From a bacterium (GTDB taxonomy: Bacteria > Vulcanimicrobiota > Xenobia > Xenobiales > JADMJV01), in contig JADMJV010000176.1 of assembly GCA_018780265.1 (NCBI GenBank), forward strand, positions 1 to 37,392: 37,392 nucleotides of DNA. The letters run 5' to 3'. Position numbers and translations under genes: made by a program. This document shows positions 1 to 8,120 of the stretch, piece by piece. The notes below the pieces were generated by a model that searched no databases, was not told the DNA's origin, and was given only the letters and a program-made list of their open reading frames with translations. Each line of letters starts with the position of its first letter. Positions within the stretch are counted from its first letter, which is position 1.

Positions 1-55
1 ATCGAATATGACTTCAGACTCCATTTCGACCAGCTTATTTCAGGACGGGCCCTTA
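1..55 (-). repeat. Left copy of a 55-bp perfect inverted repeat (element end, cut by the window edge)
   Basis: Bases 1-55 are the exact reverse complement of 33004-33058. Identity stops abruptly after base 55, so this is a real boundary. The copy may continue leftwards beyond the window. Read on the minus strand it carries about 31 bp, then an ATG and the first eight codons of a frame (MESEVIFD) that leaves the window. The right copy begins the same frame. This looks like the end of a dispersed repeat or insertion element, but I do not recognise the family. Confidence 0.75.
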
Positions 56-86
56 AGGATATTCAACCTCCAACCGGGACCCGTAC

Positions 87-1223
87 TCATCCTTGGCGCC
101 ATTGACGAGGGGAGACCCCAAAATGCCGGCGGAAGGCGGTCGAAAACTGGCTGGCGCTCTGAAATCCGGCGTTCAGGGCTACCTCCAGGATGGAACGCCG
201 GGAAGCACGCAACTCTCTGCGGGCGTGGTCCAGGCGCAGACCGATCAAATACTGCCCGGGCGTGGACTGGAACACTCGCTTAAAGAGCCGCAGGAAGTGA
301 AAACGAGACAGACAGGCCACTTCGGCCCACTCGGATAGGCTACCTCCACCCCGCGCCAACATGGTATCTCGGGCACGAAAGAGCCGTTGCAAGGTTTCCC
401 GTCGCAGCCTGGGATTTTGAATCCCGAGCTGGAGGGAGTGGGCGTGCAGCCCGTCGTCCTGACACAGGAGGCGTTCCAGGAGATGCAGCGCCGTCTCTTC
501 CAGTTCCAGCGAACTGGGGTGCTCTCCCAGCAATTGCCGGGTCCGCCCCACCAGTGGTAGCAGACCGGTGTGGGGGGCATAAATCGTCTCTACCAACTCG
601 GGGGCCTTACCCGAAGCCGCAGGATCGTCGAGCAAATTGCGCAGCGGAGCGCTGCAAGCGCGGTAGACTTCGCCCAGCAGGCGCTGACCAAAACTGACAC
701 AGTAGGTTTCCATTTCTGGCGCCGCCGCCGTGGCCTGGGATCCATACCGCTGGCCCGAGTTGATCACCAGCAACTGATCCGGCTGTACTTTGTGCAGGCC
801 GTGCTCGATGCGAAACTCTTCAACGCCGCCCAGGACGCTCTTCACGGACAGTCCCCGGGCCGCGTGCTCGAAATGTCGCCCGGGGGTGGTGTAGCGTGTA
901 AAGGTGATGCCATCGACAGGCACGTCGAAAATGTCCAACTGAGGCGCGACCCGGCCGTCATCCCCGGTCCACCCCTGGCTGGGGATCCATCCTCGGGCCG
1001 CGTGGGGGCAGGGTTCCTGGCCGCACTCATGGCGCCGCCACAGCCGACCCTGAGCATCCAGCAAAATCGCAAAAAGCAATTCAATCCTCCCGATCAGAAC
1101 TTCCACAGGACCCTGACCCGCCCCCTGCCCGGCGGGCAGCGCAGCAATATATGGCAAGACTCTCGGCCCGGCATCGCCTAGAATATGTCTGTCGCACACT
1201 ATCAGGTATTTTTCATTGGCCAC
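87..1223 (-). CDS. AraC-family transcriptional regulator
   Basis: A DNA-binding regulator with an AraC-type double helix-turn-helix at its C-terminus. The first helix-turn-helix lies around SLSEWAEVACLSRFHFLRLF. The family signature follows in the last 50 residues, from ILEVALNAGFQSASQFSTAF to FGVSPRQWRQ. The middle (about residues 97-260) resembles an AraC_binding cupin-like sensor. The GTG at 1223 is the longest start. The first 95 residues have no family look, and AraC proteins of this layout are usually 280-300 residues, so a start near 938 (TTG) is possible, although neither has a clear ribosome site. It is divergent from the AGE-like gene at 1265, only 41 bp away, which is the usual place for its target. 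Effector unknown. Confidence 0.85.
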   Translation of the reverse strand: MANEKYLIVCDRHILGDAGPRVLPYIAALPAGQGAGQGPVEVLIGRIELLFAILLDAQGRLWRRHECGQEPCPHAARGWIPSQGWTGDDGRVAPQLDIFDVPVDGITFTRYTTPGRHFEHAARGLSVKSVLGGVEEFRIEHGLHKVQPDQLLVINSGQRYGSQATAAAPEMETYCVSFGQRLLGEVYRACSAPLRNLLDDPAASGKAPELVETIYAPHTGLLPLVGRTRQLLGEHPSSLELEETALHLLERLLCQDDGLHAHSLQLGIQNPRLRRETLQRLFRARDTMLARGGGSLSEWAEVACLSRFHFLRLFKRVFQSTPGQYLIGLRLDHARRELRASRRSILEVALNAGFQSASQFSTAFRRHFGVSPRQWRQG

Positions 1224-1249
1224 TCATAGATTGCTGACGACATAGACAT

Positions 1250-1255
1250 AGGAGG
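1250..1255 (+). promoter_or_regulatory. Ribosome binding site AGGAGG
   Basis: AGGAGG ends 9 nt before the ATG at 1265 and fixes the start of the AGE-like gene. The 41 bp between 1223 and 1265 must also hold elements for the divergent AraC-type gene. I could not assign convincing -35/-10 boxes there. Confidence 0.7.
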
Positions 1256-1264
1256 AATCCAAAC

Positions 1265-2908
1265 ATGCACATTCAGAGCTTGAGGCCAGCATCCGCCTCC
1301 CTCACTCCCTCTCCGGTGGCCGTTGCGGCGCCGCCCACCCCGGCCGACCCGGCCGACCACATGACGTTCACTGTTCCAGGCCCCACCCTCTCCAACGATC
1401 CGATGGCAGGGACGCAAGAGACGCCTCAGCCGGCCGTTCCCATCCGGCGGGAGGCTGCCCAGGGAGCCCCGCTGGCGCAGTTGGAGGAGGCTCCTCCCGT
1501 CGCACTCAAATCCCGAACGGCTCTGCAAATCCTGCGGGAAAGCGCCGTGGTGGCCAGCGGCGCTGCCTTTCATCGCGAAGAAGCTTATGCCGTTATGGAC
1601 CGCTTCGCGGCTGCTCAGGACCCGGTCACATGCCTGCTGCCGCTGCACGTGCGCACTCAGGATGGCCAGCTCGTGCCTACCGACCATTTGGCCTCGGGAT
1701 TGGATTTCGGGCGTCACACGGCCGGCCTGGTCATGACGGCCCAGGTGGCCGCTGCCCAGGGCGACCTGACACGCGCCGCCCGCTATCTCCAGGCTGCCGA
1801 GACCAACTACGCCAGGGGCAAGAAGCTGCTGGCCGAGGGAGATGTCTTCATGCATCGCCGTGACTTCAACGAGGATGGATCGGTCAAGAGCACTCACGTT
1901 GGGGAGCCAGGCAAGAGCGCTGACGGTGCCGATGATATGACGCGCGTGAACCCCCGCGCCTATGCCTTCCGGGCTGCCGCCGAACTGTACCAGGCCACGG
2001 GGAATCCCGACTATAAAGAGGACTTTGCCCGCTACTTCGGGGCCTGGGTGAAGGACTTTCACGACCCCGTTCAGGGGGGATTCTTCGTTCACGCCAACAT
2101 CCACTCGGAGGGAGACCACACCGAGCGAGGCAGTTTCAAGAATCCTGGCGGCACCGACTCCACCTATTCGGGAAGCGAGGGCGTAAAAGGGAACGACAGT
2201 ACCATCTACGCACTCTCGTCGGTGTTGCTGGCGGCCAACGAAGTGCTGGCTACGCCGCAAACCCGAGCACTGGTCCAGGAGAGCATGGATATCATTTTGG
2301 ACAAGTTTGTTCGCCGTAATGGAATGCTCTGGGAAAATTACACCGCCGACTTCCAGCCGATTTCTCAGGATTGGCAGAACCAACCCCGCGAGAACGGCAG
2401 TAGCAGTCACGTCGCTATCGGCGGGCACACGGCGATGGCCGCGCAGCAAATCATCGAAGGAGCGCGTCAACTGAAGAAGCAGGGCGCCATTTCCGACTCA
2501 AAGTATCAAAGCTACATCGACCGCACCGTGGGGCTGTTTCAAGACTTTGCCAGCCACAGCGGAGCCCTCGACTGGAATACGGGGGCGGTCCACAACGCCA
2601 TCCGGGTAGAAGAACCCGACCAGGACAAACGCTGGATGCAGCCCTGGGGTGACGCCTCCTGGCAGCAGGCGGAACTGTTGCAAACCCTGCTCAGGCTCCG
2701 CGAAGAAGATCGGCTCCACGAGATCCAGGGGCCCGACGGCCGCAACGGCAGCGACCTGCTGGCACTGGCCGAACAACACTACGCCTCGCACTACGCCTTG
2801 CCAGCCGAGTACAGCTTCACAGACTACTTTGGCAATCCTGACGTCTACCACCGCCCTCAGGTGGCTCAGTATTTTCAGCAAGCGCTGAGCCAGAAGGAGG
2901 GGCAATGA
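1265..2908 (+). CDS. AGE-like (alpha/alpha)6-barrel sugar isomerase/epimerase-type protein
   Basis: A 547-residue protein. Residues 1-90 are Pro/Ala-rich and look disordered. From about residue 95 the sequence has the pattern of paired helices and loop motifs seen in N-acylglucosamine 2-epimerase and related six-hairpin sugar enzymes. These include a Gly-Gly-Phe-Phe loop after an HDP turn, SHVAIGGHTAMAAQQIIEGA, a WMQPWGDASWQQAELLQ segment and a terminal YHRPQVAQYF. Histidines and tryptophans in these segments match where the family binds sugar. No signal peptide is evident. An AraC-type regulator is divergent, consistent with inducible carbohydrate use. The substrate is unknown, and the glycosidase-like fold-mates (GH88/GH105 types) cannot be excluded. 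Confidence 0.65.
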   Translation: MHIQSLRPASASLTPSPVAVAAPPTPADPADHMTFTVPGPTLSNDPMAGTQETPQPAVPIRREAAQGAPLAQLEEAPPVALKSRTALQILRESAVVASGAAFHREEAYAVMDRFAAAQDPVTCLLPLHVRTQDGQLVPTDHLASGLDFGRHTAGLVMTAQVAAAQGDLTRAARYLQAAETNYARGKKLLAEGDVFMHRRDFNEDGSVKSTHVGEPGKSADGADDMTRVNPRAYAFRAAAELYQATGNPDYKEDFARYFGAWVKDFHDPVQGGFFVHANIHSEGDHTERGSFKNPGGTDSTYSGSEGVKGNDSTIYALSSVLLAANEVLATPQTRALVQESMDIILDKFVRRNGMLWENYTADFQPISQDWQNQPRENGSSSHVAIGGHTAMAAQQIIEGARQLKKQGAISDSKYQSYIDRTVGLFQDFASHSGALDWNTGAVHNAIRVEEPDQDKRWMQPWGDASWQQAELLQTLLRLREEDRLHEIQGPDGRNGSDLLALAEQHYASHYALPAEYSFTDYFGNPDVYHRPQVAQYFQQALSQKEGQ

Positions 2909-3081
2909 TCCGCGCCGTGGCCCAACGAGCGCAACCCCGACCTGGCCAGCGGCCCGCCCGCGACGACGATTGGGCCGTCCTTCCCTTTGCCCGCTCCATC
3001 ACCGACAGTTTACAGCGCTCCGGTCACACCGGTCATTGCGGCCATGCCAAACCCAATACAAGGCCAGCGCCAGCCCACTGA
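2905..3081 (+). CDS. Small hypothetical protein, translationally coupled to the AGE-like gene
   Basis: A 58-codon frame starts with an ATG that overlaps the TGA of the upstream gene as ATGA (2905-2908). AAGGAGG ends a few bases before it, inside the upstream gene's last codons. That is a strong arrangement for translational coupling. The product begins MIRAVAQRAQ, is rich in Arg, Asp and His, has one Cys and no recognisable domain. The coupling argues for a real gene and the odd composition argues against. The rest of the space to 3214 holds no gene I can support. Confidence 0.4.
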   Translation: MIRAVAQRAQPRPGQRPARDDDWAVLPFARSITDSLQRSGHTGHCGHAKPNTRPAPAH

Positions 3082-3214
3082 ATGGGAGCAGCAGGCAACC
3101 TGGTCCTTGGATTGGTTTACGGACGACGCCGTAGGCGACAAGGCCAGCGAAAAACCACAATTCCCACTCCCGAAGTATAGCCCGCGATAAAGGCGTGTTG
3201 ACATACGCCCTTTC

Positions 3215-3529
3215 TCAATTGGAAGGGGCCCCCAGCGGCGGTTCGTGGTCAAATTCAATACTCGCCCTGAGCGATAGCCCAAGCCGGTTGATGGCCGCTA
3301 ACACCGTCGCATAGTCCGGGTTGCAGGCGTTGATCAGCCCTGCGAAATTTTTCACCAGCCCATTCACCGTCGATCTTGAGCGAGAGTTGGTGCCTTCGTA
3401 GACCGCCCGGGCGTCATAGAGCTTCAATTGCAACATCGCGAACTCATACAAGTCGTTGTCATAGTAAATCTTGATCCCCTTGAGCCTGCTGACGGGGCAG
3501 ACTTCGGGTAGTTGACGAGGCTTTGGCAT
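3215..3529 (-). CDS. Hypothetical protein, 104 aa
   Basis: Not recognised. The product is a soluble mixed-charge protein with two likely helical stretches (LYEFAMLQLKLYDARAVYEG and VNGLVKNFAGLINA) and no membrane segment or signal peptide. ATG at 3529 has no Shine-Dalgarno sequence, but a very good promoter lies upstream on this strand: TTGACA, 17 bp, TAAAAT (3606 down to 3578). The promoter and the ordinary amino-acid make-up support a real gene. It is divergent from the large VIT/VWA fusion gene and shares its 78-bp control region, so a small regulator of that gene is conceivable, but nothing in the sequence shows DNA binding. Confidence 0.55.
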   Translation of the reverse strand: MPKPRQLPEVCPVSRLKGIKIYYDNDLYEFAMLQLKLYDARAVYEGTNSRSRSTVNGLVKNFAGLINACNPDYATVLAAINRLGLSLRASIEFDHEPPLGAPSN

Positions 3530-3571
3530 CTTGCTGTGATTCGGAGAATTGCGGCGGTCTCCCCCCCGTGT

Positions 3572-3607
3572 GTTTACATTTTAACTGTCACACTGTAAAC
3601 TGTCAAA
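3572..3607. promoter_or_regulatory. Overlapping divergent promoters with an inverted repeat
   Basis: On the minus strand TTGACA (3606-3601), a 17-bp spacer and TAAAAT (3583-3578) form a near-consensus promoter for the 104-aa gene. On the plus strand TTTACA (3573-3578), 17 bp and TAAACT (3596-3601) form a weaker one that ends 6 bp before the ATG at 3608. GTTTACA (3572-3578) and TGTAAAC (3594-3600) are a 7-bp inverted repeat with centres 22 bp apart. AACTGTCA is repeated directly at 3583 and 3598. The boxes interleave, so the two promoters should exclude each other. Confidence 0.6.
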
Positions 3608-6600
3608 ATGCGAGATGATGGTGGGCCTGCTGGTTGGGTATCGCAACTCCAAGAATCTCCCCCGTCCCTCTTTCAGGGAGAACCCAGTCTGCAAGGCTGG
3701 CCGTTGTGCAGTGGTTCGCTGGCCAGGGTCGATCCGGCCAAGGTCCCGCTGCGGCGCGAACTGTTGCAGGCGCTACCGGGACCCCTCCTGCGATTGCATC
3801 GGGCTCTGCCCATGGAGTTACACGAAGAGACCCTGATCCTGGGTATGGAGGACCCGCGCGACCTGGCCGTTCAAGAAACCGTGCGCCGACTCACCGGATG
3901 GGACGTGCTGGCGGTCCAACTTTGTCCAGAGGGAGGCCCGCTGCCGGGCTGGTCTGAACTTCAAAAGACCCGGGTCGAGCAAAAGGTGTGCGAGCCCTTC
4001 AAGCTGGAACAGACCCTGGTTGAAGCCCGGGTGGTGGGCCCGGTCGTGCGTGTCAAATTGACCCAAACCTACCGCAACAACTCCTCTCTCGCCGTCGAGG
4101 GCCTCTTCCGGGTGCCCATACCCCATTCCGCGGTCCAGCAAGGCTTCTGGGTCGACCGAGAGGGGCGCCCCGTGGCCACAGCCGCACCCGAGAGAGTGCT
4201 ATTGGGGGGACGGCTCCACTTTTCGGCTCGCACGGAGCCCGTTCTGCCGGCAGAAGCCGTTACCCTGACGCTCTCCTATGTGCACCCCCTGGAAAGGGAC
4301 TCCGAAGGATTTCGGCTGCACCTCCCCTGCCCCATCGGGGAGGCACCTTTCGAGGGCCGGCTTCAGTTTGAAGGCGAGGACCTGCACCCAGAAGACATCA
4401 GTTGCACCAGGCCGGCCAGCTGGCAACGCCTGCCCAATGGTGCCCTTTCGGTGTCTCTGCAATCTCAGCCGGGAAGCGTGGCGCGAGACCTGGTCTGTCA
4501 TATTCGAGTTCGCCCCCACGAATTCGAAGGGCGTCTGCTGTCCGACGGGCACCACTTTTTGCTGCAACTGCGCCTGTCTCCGGCGCAGGCCACACCGGCT
4601 GCCCGCGACATCCTTTTCCTTCTGGATCGATCTGCCAGTCTGGAGGGCTGGACGGCCGAGCAAGGTCGACGGGCTGTTCTGCAATGCCTGCGCAGGCTGC
4701 GTCCGCTGGACCGTTTCTCCCTGGCCATCTTCGACCATCAGGTGGTAAGTTGGCAGGACGGTCGTCGGGTTGGCAGTGGTTCCCTCTCGTCGGCCAAGAA
4801 CTGGCTGCAATATCAGGCCAGGGGGGGCGGCACGACCGACCTGGTTGGCGCCCTGGAGTGGCTGCGAGAACAGGCGCGCCGCAATCTGCCTGACCGTCCT
4901 CTCTATGCGGTGCTCATCAGCGACGGACAGGGAGGGCGGCAAGCCGAGGCCTGCAGGGTGGCCAGCACTTTGCGCGGTGCCTTGCGCCTCTTTGCGCTGG
5001 GAGTGGGGCCCAACTGCGAAGAGCACTTTCTTGGCCTGCTGGCTTCTTTGGCAGGAGGTAGCAGCGAAATTGCCCCCTCCAGTCAAGATCTGACCATGGC
5101 CACAGAGCGACTGTGTCAACAGATCGGTCCGCCCACCCTGTCCCAGGTCAGGCTGGTGGGCCAGGGTTTCCATTCCGACCCCCCTCAGCAGCACCCCAAT
5201 CGGCTGCCCGATCTCTTTCCCGGCCAGGCCCTTACGGTGGTAGGCAAGCATCAAGGAGCCGGTCCCTTGCTGGCCACCGGGTTGGCCCAGGAGGGACCGA
5301 TCTCCATGGCCCTCAAACCCACCCTGACCGATCATCCAGCCCTGGCATCCTTGTGGGCCCGAGCCCAGGTCAACGCTCTGCAACGAAATCTTGGCCAGGT
5401 AGCCACCGAGCAACGCAATGCTGTGGTAGAGCAAATGCGACAGTTGCGCCTGGAGTATCTGCTGGACGCCAGTTACGCCGACGCCTTGTTGTCACCCGAA
5501 GCCTGGGTTCGGACCCGAAGCGCCGAAGCGGCTCCAGCCGGCTCCAGGCTGGCCGATTCTCTGCTCGAACAGGCGGTGCTGAGACAGGCCACTCACATCC
5601 ACGTGGAGACCGGTCAACCGGTGAAAGTCCGACTGCGCGTGTGTGGACGTTTGCAACCCTATCAGAGGCCTTTCGAGGCGACGGGCCACAGTGAATCTCT
5701 GGCACTCATCGGGCAATTCAAAAAGTGGTGCAGACTGCACACCCTGCTCCATCAATTTCAAAATGGCCGATTCGTTCGCGACTACTGCGGCCAAAGCTAC
5801 CTGTTTGAAGCATCTTTCTGCCCGGCCATCAACGGCGAAAAGGTCGTCTTGGAAATCCGCCCGGCCCGGCGTGACCATCATTCGACCCTGGCCCAGCCCG
5901 GCCGGTCGGCCGTAGAAAGCCTGTTAACTCGCCGTCGAGGTCTGCTGTTGGTGTGTGGCCCGCAGGGCTCGGGCGGCAATTCGCTGATGGTGAACTGGCT
6001 GGCCACCCGATTCCCCGATCGCCACTGCGTGCTCTGCCACAAAGAGGAATGGTTTGGTCTGGAAAACGTGACTCAGGTGCTGGCTCACAGTGACACGGCC
6101 AGCCTGCTGGGCGAACTGAACGGGCACGACATCGACGTGCTGGCCTGCACCCGCACCCGAGAACCAAAGGCCTGGGAGGCACTGCTGGGGCGCGCCAACG
6201 AGCGCAGCCTGGTGCTGGCCCGCCACCATGCCCGCAGCGCGGCCGGAGCGCTGGTCGATCTGGTCGAGCAAGGCCTGGATGGGCGACTGCTGGGCAAATG
6301 CTTCTTGGGCGCAATTTCGCTGCAGAGGTTGCCGCGGCTTTGCTCATGCAAGGTGCCCGAAAGGGACCCGGCCCTGTTGGAAGTACTGCCCGAGCAGGGC
6401 AGTTATTGGGCCGCTTCTGGCTGCCCCAAATGCCATGGCAGCGGCTTCCTTGGCAATATCTTGTGCAGCGAGATTCTGCTCTATCGTCCAGACATCTTCG
6501 CCGTCTTGCGACCAGGATTAAACACAGGCCAGGTCGAGAAGGCGCTGATTCGATACCCTATGGAGCAGCAACTCAGGCGACTTGCCGAGCAGGGTCAAAT

Positions 6601-6640
6601 CGAGGCTAAACACTGTCTTTGGGCAGGCAACACTTTTTGA
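3608..6640 (+). CDS. MshEN-VIT-VWA-degenerate GspE/PilB ATPase fusion protein
   Basis: A 1010-residue, apparently cytosolic fusion. Residues about 45-115 match the MshEN/T2SSE N-terminal domain (LPMELHEETLILGMEDPRDL). About 123-245 is a VIT domain and 333-505 a von Willebrand A domain with a full MIDAS: D340-x-S342-x-S344, T409/T410 and D439. About 505-625 is the helical tail usual in VIT-VWA proteins. About 645-1000 is a type II secretion/type IV pilus assembly ATPase fold (ATHIHVE in place of ADDIHIEP, and the zinc ribbon C912, C914, C939, C942). Its catalytic motifs are ruined: Walker A reads GPQGSGGNS instead of GPTGSGKTT, and the Walker B Glu region reads DVLACTRTREP. It probably binds partners rather than hydrolysing ATP. 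The ATG has no ribosome site. The 3' end overlaps the ychJ-like gene by 35 bp. Confidence 0.85.
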   Translation: MRDDGGPAGWVSQLQESPPSLFQGEPSLQGWPLCSGSLARVDPAKVPLRRELLQALPGPLLRLHRALPMELHEETLILGMEDPRDLAVQETVRRLTGWDVLAVQLCPEGGPLPGWSELQKTRVEQKVCEPFKLEQTLVEARVVGPVVRVKLTQTYRNNSSLAVEGLFRVPIPHSAVQQGFWVDREGRPVATAAPERVLLGGRLHFSARTEPVLPAEAVTLTLSYVHPLERDSEGFRLHLPCPIGEAPFEGRLQFEGEDLHPEDISCTRPASWQRLPNGALSVSLQSQPGSVARDLVCHIRVRPHEFEGRLLSDGHHFLLQLRLSPAQATPAARDILFLLDRSASLEGWTAEQGRRAVLQCLRRLRPLDRFSLAIFDHQVVSWQDGRRVGSGSLSSAKNWLQYQARGGGTTDLVGALEWLREQARRNLPDRPLYAVLISDGQGGRQAEACRVASTLRGALRLFALGVGPNCEEHFLGLLASLAGGSSEIAPSSQDLTMATERLCQQIGPPTLSQVRLVGQGFHSDPPQQHPNRLPDLFPGQALTVVGKHQGAGPLLATGLAQEGPISMALKPTLTDHPALASLWARAQVNALQRNLGQVATEQRNAVVEQMRQLRLEYLLDASYADALLSPEAWVRTRSAEAAPAGSRLADSLLEQAVLRQATHIHVETGQPVKVRLRVCGRLQPYQRPFEATGHSESLALIGQFKKWCRLHTLLHQFQNGRFVRDYCGQSYLFEASFCPAINGEKVVLEIRPARRDHHSTLAQPGRSAVESLLTRRRGLLLVCGPQGSGGNSLMVNWLATRFPDRHCVLCHKEEWFGLENVTQVLAHSDTASLLGELNGHDIDVLACTRTREPKAWEALLGRANERSLVLARHHARSAAGALVDLVEQGLDGRLLGKCFLGAISLQRLPRLCSCKVPERDPALLEVLPEQGSYWAASGCPKCHGSGFLGNILCSEILLYRPDIFAVLRPGLNTGQVEKALIRYPMEQQLRRLAEQGQIEAKHCLWAGNTF

Positions 6641-7091
6641 ACTTCTTGCCGCTCCCGCAGGGGCAAGGGTCGTTGCGTCCCGCCTTGGGAGCCTGCCTCA
6701 GCGGGTTTTGCTTGCCTCGCAGGAACAGCCAACGCCCGTCCTCCTTGCGAAACTGAGAGGTCTCCCGGTGGGTGCCGGGCCCACGACTCGATTTTGCCAG
6801 TCCTTCAAAGTCCGCCTCAAAGGTCACCGTGCCGCTCTCGTCGTCGGGGCCACCCGCCTCCCGGTCGAGCACTCGCAACTGGACGAAGCGCGTGGTGGAC
6901 GCCCAGTTTTCGATCACTTCTCGGTCAGGTTCAAACTCGGTTTCGACAATATAGTCGATGGCTCCGGTAGCATAGGCCGTATAGCGCGAGCGCATCAGTT
7001 GTTCGGCCGTCTCCGGTCGCGACTGTCCGGTCAGGTAGGGTTGGCAGCAGGCCTCCAAGGGCCGGGAGTTTCCGCATGGGCAAATTTCCAT
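6606..7091 (-). CDS. ychJ: YchJ family protein with two SEC-C motifs
   Basis: The product is 161 residues. An N-terminal SEC-C zinc motif (CPCGNSRPLEACCQPYLTG) is followed by the NTF2-like YchJ core (AEQLMRSRYTAYATGAIDYI, then a beta-rich half with RVLDREAG and VTFEADFEG). A classical C-terminal SEC-C motif follows (RNDPCPCGSGKKFKKCC). SEC-C motifs bind zinc and, in SecA, contact SecB and the ribosome. The role of YchJ is unknown. Length and layout are normal for the family. ATG at 7091 follows the Ig-like gene by 32 bp and they are probably cotranscribed. Its end overlaps the opposing fusion gene. Confidence 0.9.
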   Translation of the reverse strand: MEICPCGNSRPLEACCQPYLTGQSRPETAEQLMRSRYTAYATGAIDYIVETEFEPDREVIENWASTTRFVQLRVLDREAGGPDDESGTVTFEADFEGLAKSSRGPGTHRETSQFRKEDGRWLFLRGKQNPLRQAPKAGRNDPCPCGSGKKFKKCCLPKDSV

Positions 7092-7123
7092 GCGGGCTGC
7101 TTCTGAGCGTGGCCAGGCGACCC

Positions 7124-8062
7124 CTACTTAAATCGGTAACGAACCACCGTAGGCATGGACCGATTGCCATCGGGGTCAATGGCATAGATGGACATCACCA
7201 CTTGCATTCCTGGCAGCAGGAGGGGCAACCCATACTCGACCTTAAAATCCCCTAGCTCGTCCACCTCGGCCGGAATACTGCCGCCCGTACTGCCCACCGC
7301 ATTGCTGTTGGTGGTGGGGGCCTGCACGCCGCTGAAGCCCACTTTGGGCACCACGCTGACGCGCGAACCGGGACGGGCTCGCCCCGTCAGCACAAAACTC
7401 TGCTCGACCTCACTGCCGTCCGGCGGCGACAAGACTTTGACGCGATAAAATCCGCCAAAGATTTTGACAGCCTCGGCGGCCACCGCTTCCTCCTGATGGT
7501 CGGCGCGCCGGTAACGCACCACCAGGGGCACACCCAAAGCGTTGTCACTGGTGAGCACTTTCCAACTGCCGGTGTACAGTCCGGGCTCCTTCTCGGACAT
7601 CTCCACGGCGTTCAACTTTCCCACCTGAAAGCTGGCCTTGCCTTTGGCGGGAGCCCGAAAGCTGACCTCCAACTCGTCGTCCTCGAACAGGTCTACCTGA
7701 CCATTGTGCTTCAGTTCCTTGATCCAGGCCGGAGGACTCAACTGAAAGGTCCACTGCTTTTCGATCTCAACCCCTTTGGAATCGGCGCTGGTGAAACGGA
7801 CTTCCATGGGCCCCGGAGGGGGCGCCTTGTGCGGCCGAAAGCTCAAAAAATTGCCGCTGCGCAGACAATCGGCGGTCACTTCTTTGCCGTTCACCCACAG
7901 TCGGCTGCGGGCGCCACTCAGGCTACCTTCGGGCCAGCTTACCTGTACACAGGGCCTGTCTTCCTGGACCACCTCTCCAGCCACCGGCACAACTTCTAAG
8001 GGAACAGGTTGAGCCAGGGCGATACCGGCCAGGCAGACAAAGCAGACGATTTTTACCAACAC
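7124..8062 (-). CDS. Exported protein with Ig-like domains
   Basis: The 312-residue product starts with a typical Sec signal peptide (MLVKIVCFVCLAGIALAQP), so it acts outside the cytoplasmic membrane. The rest is beta-rich, with at least two or three Ig/Big-like modules. The last (FYRVKVLSPPDGSEVEQSFV onward, ending YAIDPDGNRSMPTVVRYRF) has the pattern of bacterial Ig-like domains that follow the phrase ITSPxDGS. No catalytic motif is seen. The start at 8062 is GTG with no good ribosome site, and a TTG one codon later is equivalent. It is followed 32 bp later by the ychJ-like gene. Function unknown, likely adhesion or envelope structure. Confidence 0.75.
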   Translation of the reverse strand: MLVKIVCFVCLAGIALAQPVPLEVVPVAGEVVQEDRPCVQVSWPEGSLSGARSRLWVNGKEVTADCLRSGNFLSFRPHKAPPPGPMEVRFTSADSKGVEIEKQWTFQLSPPAWIKELKHNGQVDLFEDDELEVSFRAPAKGKASFQVGKLNAVEMSEKEPGLYTGSWKVLTSDNALGVPLVVRYRRADHQEEAVAAEAVKIFGGFYRVKVLSPPDGSEVEQSFVLTGRARPGSRVSVVPKVGFSGVQAPTTNSNAVGSTGGSIPAEVDELGDFKVEYGLPLLLPGMQVVMSIYAIDPDGNRSMPTVVRYRFK

Positions 8063-8103
8063 GTTTGCTGCTTCTGGAGGTTGGCAAGGATCTCCTCATC
8101 TCA

Positions 8104-8109
8104 AGGAGG
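8104..8109 (+). promoter_or_regulatory. Ribosome binding site of the selenoprotein gene
   Basis: AGGAGG (within AAGGAGGAG) lies 11 nt before the ATG at 8121. CTCCTC at 8092-8097 is complementary to GAGGAG at 8106-8111, with an 8-nt loop between. If the transcript starts far enough upstream, a small hairpin could hide this site. That hairpin is an inference. The strong ribosome site supports reading 8121 as a start codon despite the early UGA. Confidence 0.6.
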
Positions 8110-8120
8110 AGCATACCCCC

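Noticed and set aside
1202..2470. Long open frame opposite the AGE-like gene (422 codons)
   Set aside because: It is the antisense shadow of a GC-rich gene. Its composition is unlike protein, with no motif or ribosome site. The same holds for other long antisense frames, such as those opposite the fusion gene and obg.
3215..3529. The 104-aa protein as an antitoxin paired with the 58-codon gene
   Set aside because: The genes face opposite strands and neither has a toxin or antitoxin motif.
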